Shown piece after piece: positions 57,511 to 64,000 of a stretch of 64,000 nucleotides of DNA. Source of the DNA: Polychytrium aggregatum (lineage: Eukaryota; Chytridiomycota; Chytridiomycetes; Polychytriales); contig NW_026516247.1 in NCBI RefSeq assembly GCF_025602895.1, positions 310,001 through 374,000 of the forward strand, written 5' to 3'. Numbering within the stretch: position 1 is the first letter of the stretch; each line of letters starts with the position of its first letter. Both the position numbers and the translations under genes were made by a program. The notes beneath the pieces were generated by a model that worked only from the letters and a program-made list of their open reading frames with translations, was not told the DNA's origin and ran no database searches.

Positions 57511-58134
57511 TGTCGACGGATGGATGCCGTCGGGGAGGGGGAGGGCAAGTGAGGGATTGGCGTGGTAGCGATCAAGCAAGACGAGGGGGATGGCGGCGGT
57601 TGTCGGATCGGCTTGGCCAACAAAAAAAGCGCAGCCCGGCCGGGCATCAGTTCCCACGGGCCAGATCGCGATGTCCCCCTGGATTCTGCGAATCTGTCTC
57701 CACGAGCCCCGCTCGCCACACTCTGTCTGCAGCGATGGGATAAGGATCCAGACGTAGATACCCGGGCGTGATCCCACGGACAACAATCAGCGCTGACGGC
57801 TCTCTCAATCAGTGCTGAGGACTCCCAATCAGCGCCATTCGCACTGCTTTCGCACTCACACGTCCTGGGCAGACTTTGCTGTTCATAAGCATGACATGCA
57901 TCCAATGTCCACTGCATCACTGAATCCAATGCATCCACTGCAGGCCCGGCAGATGGTTGCTCTGGCCCAGCACGCAGCTCGTTTTGCCAGCCTGACATCA
58001 CCCACCAGCCTGCTCGTGATCCAGTGTCGCATGTGTCGATGGCTTTGGACAGAAACCGCCGCAGTACAAATCCCTCGACTTGGCCGCATCGCCCTTTCCA
58101 CCCCAACATCGATACTCGGCCTTGCGCGACGTCG
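57511..58134. promoter_or_regulatory. shared divergent promoter, RPC6 and GPCR (right arm)
   Basis: Mirror of 28865-29488. One substitution removes the extra upstream ATG of the GPCR that exists in the left copy. Confidence 0.5.
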
Positions 58135-61100
58135 ATGGTGTCGATGATGCCTGTCGCGACAATGCTGTCCGTTGTTTCGACTGGCCGGCTGCTGGCCAAG
58201 TGCCTGCTCGTCCTGGCCCTGGCTGCATATGCAGCTGCATTCTCTGTCCTCTCTGCCTCGCCCAATATCTTCCCCATTGCCGGCGGCACAACCATCAGCC
58301 TCACCCTCGCTGGCTACTATCATCCCTCGAGAACCTACCGCGTCGCCGTCTGGAACCCTACCACGGGCCGGAGCTCCATCGCAACGGCCACATTCAGCTC
58401 CGCAAGCACTGGCGGCAACGTCAACACCACCGCCGTTGTCTTCCAGAGCCCCGCGATGGACGAAGGCGCCTGCGTTTTCAATGTCACGGACGGCTTTACC
58501 GTGAGCGCGGGTGTCGTCGACTCTCTGCTGGTTTACGATCGTGAGTTTTCCATCTCGCTGCCTTGTTCGGGCATCTGGGTTTGCTGATACCCAGGCACCT
58601 GAATCTGTTCGCACACACCGCAGCCACTCTGCTGCTGGCATCTCCGTGGGGATCTTTGTCAGTTGCATGCGATCACACGCTATGACACTGTTCCACCGCA
58701 GGCGCCGCTATAAGCCAGCGGTGCACACCATCGCACGTCGTAATTTTGCAGTCACGAGCTGTTGAGCTCCGTTCCTATGCTCATACTCACAATCGCCCCG
58801 ATACACTCGACAGCCTCGCGTCTCAGCGGAGCCGTTACAGCCTCCACCCAGGGCCAAGGCATCAACGCTCGCTCACTGCTTGCCAACGGCGGAAACACAG
58901 TCATCATTGCCCTTCCCGCTATGCCCAACAATCTGCTCGCCTTGGCCAACGTATCGCCCGCCATTCGCATCGTCAGCGTGGCCAATGCCTCCAGCTACTA
59001 CGACATTGCTGCCCAGCTCAGTGGCAACACCCTCACAGGCTTCACCGACGCTGGCATCGCACAGGTGTCTCTGGGGCAGCAGGCCAAGGCCCTCATATCC
59101 TTTGACGGAAAGCAGACCTTCCACGACCTGAGCCTCGTCTACACTCTCACATGTATGTCCATCGAGCCTCATCCGCAGCGATGGTGCACACCGACACATT
59201 CGACCAGATCCTCGGTATCTGGATCGGTATCGGCCGTGGATGTCGCTACAAATGGCGTCGGTAGTTTTACTCATATTGCTTGTGCTTGCCATGCCACTGA
59301 CAACTCGCCACATCCACGATGCTTGTAGATCGCCCACCGATCAACATCCTGCTGACTTGCTCGAGTCCGCCAACAGGTGCAGTCCCATTTGCGAGCCCAC
59401 CCATAGCTGCCGTTGATTCAACACCCTACTCTGCCCGTTTGCGATAGCACTCGCGGTCCGGCTACGACACTAACCCGAGCGAACTGCCATGCTGCACCTC
59501 GCAGACTCTGGTTTCGGACACTCGCTCAACGTTGGACTCAATAACCTCAAGATTCAGTTCGGAAGCTCTATATCCATCTACACGCTCTTCAACATTGGCT
59601 TCAACACCAACTACCAGCTCATTCACGACACTATCCAACAAAACTCCATCGACATTGCCATCCTGGGAGTGACCATTTCCCAGCAGCTCAATCTCACCGT
59701 GACCTTGACCCAGAACTTTCCCAGCCTCAAGGTTCTCACCTGGACGACCTCCAACATCAACCCCATCCCGGCCAACACGCGCTGGTACTCCTTGCGCCAG
59801 GAGGAAGCAAAGTACTTGACTGGATACGCCGCTGGTCTGTTTGCCAAGAGCCGGTCGGACGTCAGCTTCGCAAATGGCAACATCCCAATTGGGTATCTAC
59901 TTCCAATGGAGATCCCAAGAACGATGATCCACGCCAATATGTTTCTCTTGGGTCTGCAGAAGGCCATTCCTGGAGCGAAAATGATCACCCGAAGCATCGG
60001 CACATTCTACTATCCATTTGCCGAAACCCAAGGTGGGCACGCAATCCTTCGGCCACTCATTTGCGATGCACTTAGCTCACACACGCCTTACATCTAGTCT
60101 CGCAGCAGTTCTTGGCCGACGGCGTCAAGGTCCTTGGATACCAGACCGACACGGTCATTCCTGTTGCTGTCTTCAGTGAGTATGGACACAATTCCGTGAC
60201 ACCATCCTGCAAAACGATAATGGAGCTTTGCTGATTTGTGCCCAATCGCCCGCTCACGCCCCCGGCGACCTATGCAGCCTCAAATGGATCCTACATCGCT
60301 GCCGCAAACACCGATCCCAGCGGCGACTATGGCAACCGCGTTCTGGCGACAGCTTCCTTTGACTGGATCACGATCTTTGGACCATTTGTTCAGAACTACA
60401 TCGACGGCGTGCCGCTCAGTGACACCGCCATGGTCAACTCTGGCCTGCTCAGCGGCCTTACTTACATCACCGGGATCTCTGGCTGGTTCGACGTCAATCA
60501 GGTGGCAGCCATTCAGGCCGAAGTTGCCCGTCTCAAGTCGCTCCCGGACAACTCCCGGTACTGCGGTCCCATTTATGATGTAAGTGTTACAGCACGACCC
60601 AAACACCCAGAGATAAGCTGGCGGCAGTAGTGCAGATGAGTGACAATGGAGTGTCGCATGAGTTGTTGCCAGCAGTCTGCTCGGGATAGAAGGTCTGCAG
60701 CTCCCGCACCGTCCACAGCGACGAGTCAACTTGCCCGTGTGCTTACAACCCTTGTCGTGCCGATTTGGGACTCACAGGTCAACGGCAACACCATCATCGG
60801 TCCCAACGACTGCCTGAACTTCACCTTCACCAACACGCTGAACACGTACTTCCAGGGCATCGTGCCCATGGGCCAGTTCAACCCCGTCTTTCCCTACGAG
60901 AATCGCCACCTGATCTCGATGGGTCTACGAATCGTTATATTCTTGATCACGGCCCTCAGCCAGGTTATCACCCTTGGCATCACCCTCCTCATCATCCTCA
61001 ACCGTGAACAGCCCCAAATCAAGGGCGGGTCGCCGACGTTTCTGGTGCTGATGGGCTTCAGCGCCAGCATCGCCCTGTGTGGCAATTATCTGATGGGCAT

Positions 61101-62501
61101 GGATGACAATGTCATCCAGGACGCCAATACGCTCAACGCCGCCTGCATGGCGACGCCATATGTGATTGTCCTGCCGATGATGCTGATGTTTGGCGCACTG
61201 CTCATCAAGATGTGGCGCATCTATCGCATCTTCAAGAACCCCAAGGCCGAGATCATCAGCTTCAGGCCGCACGAACTCTTCTTCACGATGGCTGCTCCGA
61301 TGCTGGTGTCGTTGGTATGTGTTGGCGGGCGGGTGCCCGAATGTTCGTGTGGATGGGTTTGTGGTTGGATGTGTCGATGGGTTTGTGGTTGGATGGCTGG
61401 ATGGGCTTGATGGACTGCAAGGGTACAAGCTGATGCTGCTGGAGTGTATCCGCATTGATACATGCTCGCCTGGATGCATGCTCGAACTGACACCATGGAT
61501 TTCGTCACGACACACTTCCAACCCCTGCCCGCAACGCCTTTGACACACGGGACAACCGCAACACCAGGGCATTATTCTCGTTTGGAACTTTACGGCGCCC
61601 CTGGAGTGGATCCGAACCATCATCAACACCGATTCGTTCGGGAACAGCATCGAGTCGTCTGGGCTCTGCAAAAGTTCCACCACGCTGAGCTTTGATCCAT
61701 TCCCGATCTCGATCTTCTTTATATTCATGGCGATCCTACTGACCAGCTTCTGGATCGGGCACTCAACTCGAAATGTCCCGTCGCAGTTCAACGAAGAGAA
61801 AAACCTGAGATCCTCGGTAAGAACGGCACAACCGCCGCCTGCTCCAGTCGACCCCCGCTTGAGCAGTCTCTTGCCGTTCGTCCAGAACTACCGACTCTGT
61901 GTGAGTGCAGAGCGGCTAACCGTGCACATCATGATGTGAGGCCGGCGGCAAGATTGTGATGTCGCTCAATGGGGGGGGGTATTACCATCTTGATTCACAC
62001 CTTCCACCCGGAGTCATGAACGGATGTACTGCCTCGAGCAGCGGCGTTCGCTCTGGTGCCGTTTGTGGCGACCCGACAAAGCCATATCAAACAACTCCAT
62101 GCCCACTTTTCCCAATATGGGAACATTCAGGGCACGGTAAACCTCCATACTCACCGTGACTCCTGGTGCATCCGCAGATCTCCTTCTGGGTGCAAGTTGT
62201 TGTGGTTTTGTATCCCCTCAACTACTCCTTCTCGGATCCGAGCGGCCTCTTTACTCTCCGATCGTTGATGAACGTCTCGGCAACCATGGGCACCACCGTT
62301 TTTGTCCTGGGATCGAAGCTTTGGGGAGCCTCCGAGGAGCAGAATCAACGCAAGGGCTCGGCGTCGGCAAGCACCTGGAAGCCCGAGTCGGGCACCACAA
62401 CCACAACCACTGTCGGTGCCCATGGCAAGTCGCCCACAACCCGCCCGTCTGAGGCCACTGATCCACGCCAACCCCTGCGTACGCAGCCCTATTCGGCTTG
62501 A
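58135..62501 (+). CDS. class C GPCR with IPT-like and BMP/PnrA-like ectodomain (right copy)
   Basis: Exons 58135-58540, 58814-59152, 59329-59376, 59505-60032, 60098-60175, 60278-60579, 60778-61314, 61568-61816, 61886-61900 and 62178-62501 sum to 942 codons with consistent phases. The ninth exon is a 15-base microexon (NYRLC) needed to connect FNEEKNLRSS to the sixth helix CISFWVQVVVVLYPL. Domain order: signal, IPT-like, BMP/PnrA-like binding domain, 7tm_3, Thr-rich tail (GTTTTTTVGAHGK). It differs from the left copy by few residues (for example His for Asp in YYHPSRT, Asn for Ser in LSGNTL). No stop or frameshift seen. Confidence 0.85.
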
Positions 62502-62771
62502 GTTTATTCGGTGTGTCGCAAGAGCCAAAAGCCAAAATGGCAAATCAAAGAACAAGGAACTCAACCAGAGTGGGCCAAGTGAAATGGAGAAGCAAAATAT
62601 GTCACCGGTCGATCAGTACCGTCGTGATCGCTGCGTCGATCCTGGGCAAAAACTGTGAATACAGCATGTTCGGAGCGAAACGGGGAATACGCATCCATGA
62701 GTGCTCCTCCATAACAGTGATCGTCCTGGGGCGGCACTGATGACGGGTATGTGTGTGTGCAGGACCCGAAC

Positions 62772-63068
62772 TACAGTCAATCCAACTCATAAACGGGTCA
62801 CCCGTGATTTTGATCGTTGACCGAATAGTTTGTTTCCCAATACCATCGCGCGCTGGCCGTGACCATTCGCCAGTGTGTCCAAGAGCACCATTCGCCACCG
62901 GCACTCCGAGACCAGTGTACATGTCGATTGTGGAGACCGGAGAGCGACTGGTGGTCTTCGCTCGGAGGTGATCTGTTCTATTTCTTATGGCATTGCTTGA
63001 CGCAAGCTCATCACATACTACATGTTCATAGAATGGGCAGTGTCCCGTTCGTTCAAGTGCAAAGTGCA
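62772..63068 (+). mobile_element. 297-bp MITE derived from the Fanzor/Tc1 element (right arm)
   Basis: Mirror copy of 23908-24204, same length. It was present before the inverted duplication formed, since it occurs at the same place in both arms. Confidence 0.85.
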
Positions 63069-63235
63069 CTCCTGGTGGTTTCAAAGTCATATAAAAATGC
63101 ATCAAGCGAACCAGGAGAGGGAAAATAGATTCGAGAAACAAGCAAATCTCGAGAAGGAAACAGACGGGAGTAGAGGCCATCGCGACCCACGCGTATTCAT
63201 GGGAGCTTTGAGAGGTGAAAGATGGAGCGGGACAA

Positions 63236-64000
63236 TTAGTTGGCCGGGCAGGCGGAGTAGAAAGGGACGACGCTGGCATACTTGGGAACCTTGAAGACGT
63301 TGTTGGGGAGGCCGTACAGACCAAGGTTTCGGCCAATGATGTTGGACATCGAGGTGCTGTAGAGGTCCAGGGCAGACGAGATCTCGTCCGCAATGCCGGC
63401 TCCATCGGCAATGCCGAACTCGCCAGAGATGATGTCCGCCAAGGTGGGCAAGAGCTGGTCGATGGGGGTGTAGAAACGATCGCCATCTCTCTTGCGTACA
63501 AACTCTCGGCCAGATAGTTGGCGATGGTGAGAGGAAGGTCGGTGTTGGGGCCACGCTCCTCGGCAAGAGCTCCGACGAGGGCATCGATGCTGGTGACGTT
63601 GGTGTACAGAGACTGCAGGGACTGGGCAAGGGAGGGGTTTGAGGGCGTAATGAGCTGGAAGCAGGCAACCGACGAGATCGATTTGACGCACTCGGGGGCC
63701 GTAAGGAGATCCGAGGGGCCATAGCGAGCGCGAACAGCAGTGTAGCTGGGGAGGCCGTCGAGACGGCTGCGAAGGATGTCGGTGCTGAACAGGTCCAGAG
63801 CGATCGAGTTTCGAAGGGCATTGTGGATGATGGTGTCGGTTTCTGTGGCAGTGATAGTCGGCGGAGCATGAGCAGGCGCAAAGCCGGCAGTGACTTGCAG
63901 GCAGAGCACACATGTGCGCGATCCAAAGCTGGCAGCTGTCGGCTACATACCGGCCTGACGAGACAGGATCAGAGAGGAGAAGATGTTGGCAAAGCCGTCG
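63236..64000 (-). pseudogene. haem peroxidase 3' part (right copy), one-base deletion, cut by window edge
   Basis: Contains the last exon (63236 to about 63842) and part of the exon before it, matching 22975-23740. Relative to the left copy one base is missing near 63,504-63,508 (GCCGAGAG instead of GCCGAAGAG), so the codons after TIANYLAE shift frame. Whether the 5' part exists lies outside the window. It may be a degenerating duplicate or a sequencing error. Confidence 0.75.

Larger units (their letters stand above)
51818..64000. repeat. right arm of the giant inverted duplication
   Basis: Reverse complement of 22975-35337; see the left arm. It begins exactly at the transposon end and continues past the window edge, so the true arm length is greater than 12.18 kb. 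Confidence 0.95.

Overview
The window looks like the nuclear genome of a zoosporic (flagellated) early-diverging fungus of chytrid type. The DNA is GC-rich and gene-dense, and most genes are split by short GT-AG introns. Core eukaryotic genes (eIF3m, CCT2, RPC6, Rab6, PIG-X) sit beside axonemal genes (DRC8/EFCAB2, DNAL4), a phenylalanine hydroxylase, a UPF0658-type Golgi membrane protein and a class C GPCR. Species was not determined. Gene models were built by eye from reading frames, splice sites and remembered family sequences; no search was run. For most genes the chosen exons sum to a whole number of codons, which I used as a consistency check.

Layout. 1-23 kb is ordinary single-copy sequence: an unknown basic/acidic protein (-), a DUF2045/KIAA0930 homologue (-), DRC8 (-), a UPF0658-type membrane protein (+), a small transposon relic, DNAL4 (-), TXNL1 (+), eIF3m (+), phenylalanine hydroxylase (+) and a secreted animal-type haem peroxidase (+). 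35.3-51.8 kb is also single-copy: a small heat-shock protein with a huge Asp tract (+), a ZRSR2-like splicing factor (-), Rab6/Ypt6 (-), CCT2 (-), PIG-X (+) and two unknown genes (+).

The striking feature is that 22,975-35,337 and 51,818-64,000 are inverted copies of each other, at least 12 kb per arm, with a 16.5-kb unique spacer. Each arm carries, from outside to inside, the peroxidase 3' end, a 297-bp MITE, a class C GPCR gene, the Pol III subunit gene RPC6, and a 3.6-3.8-kb DNA transposon. Mirrored coordinates show only two net length differences in about 8.6 kb of arm outside the big transposon. The arm homology stops exactly at the outer terminal inverted repeat of the transposon on both sides.

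That transposon is the most interesting system here. It is a Tc1/mariner (IS630-like, DD34E) element that also carries a Fanzor protein, the eukaryotic relative of TnpB RNA-guided nucleases. Both Fanzor reading frames (800 and 791 codons) are open and keep the RuvC and zinc-ribbon residues, while each transposase is broken in a different way. The MITE keeps the two element ends and the last part of Fanzor plus its 3' untranslated region, which is where a guide-RNA scaffold would be expected. This suggests a non-autonomous partner element. The sequence just outside the Fanzor end, the presumed guide, is the 3' flank of RPC6 in both arms. The inverted duplication may therefore have arisen by break repair or ectopic recombination involving these elements, or it may be an assembly join of two haplotypes through repeated transposons; the sequence alone cannot decide.
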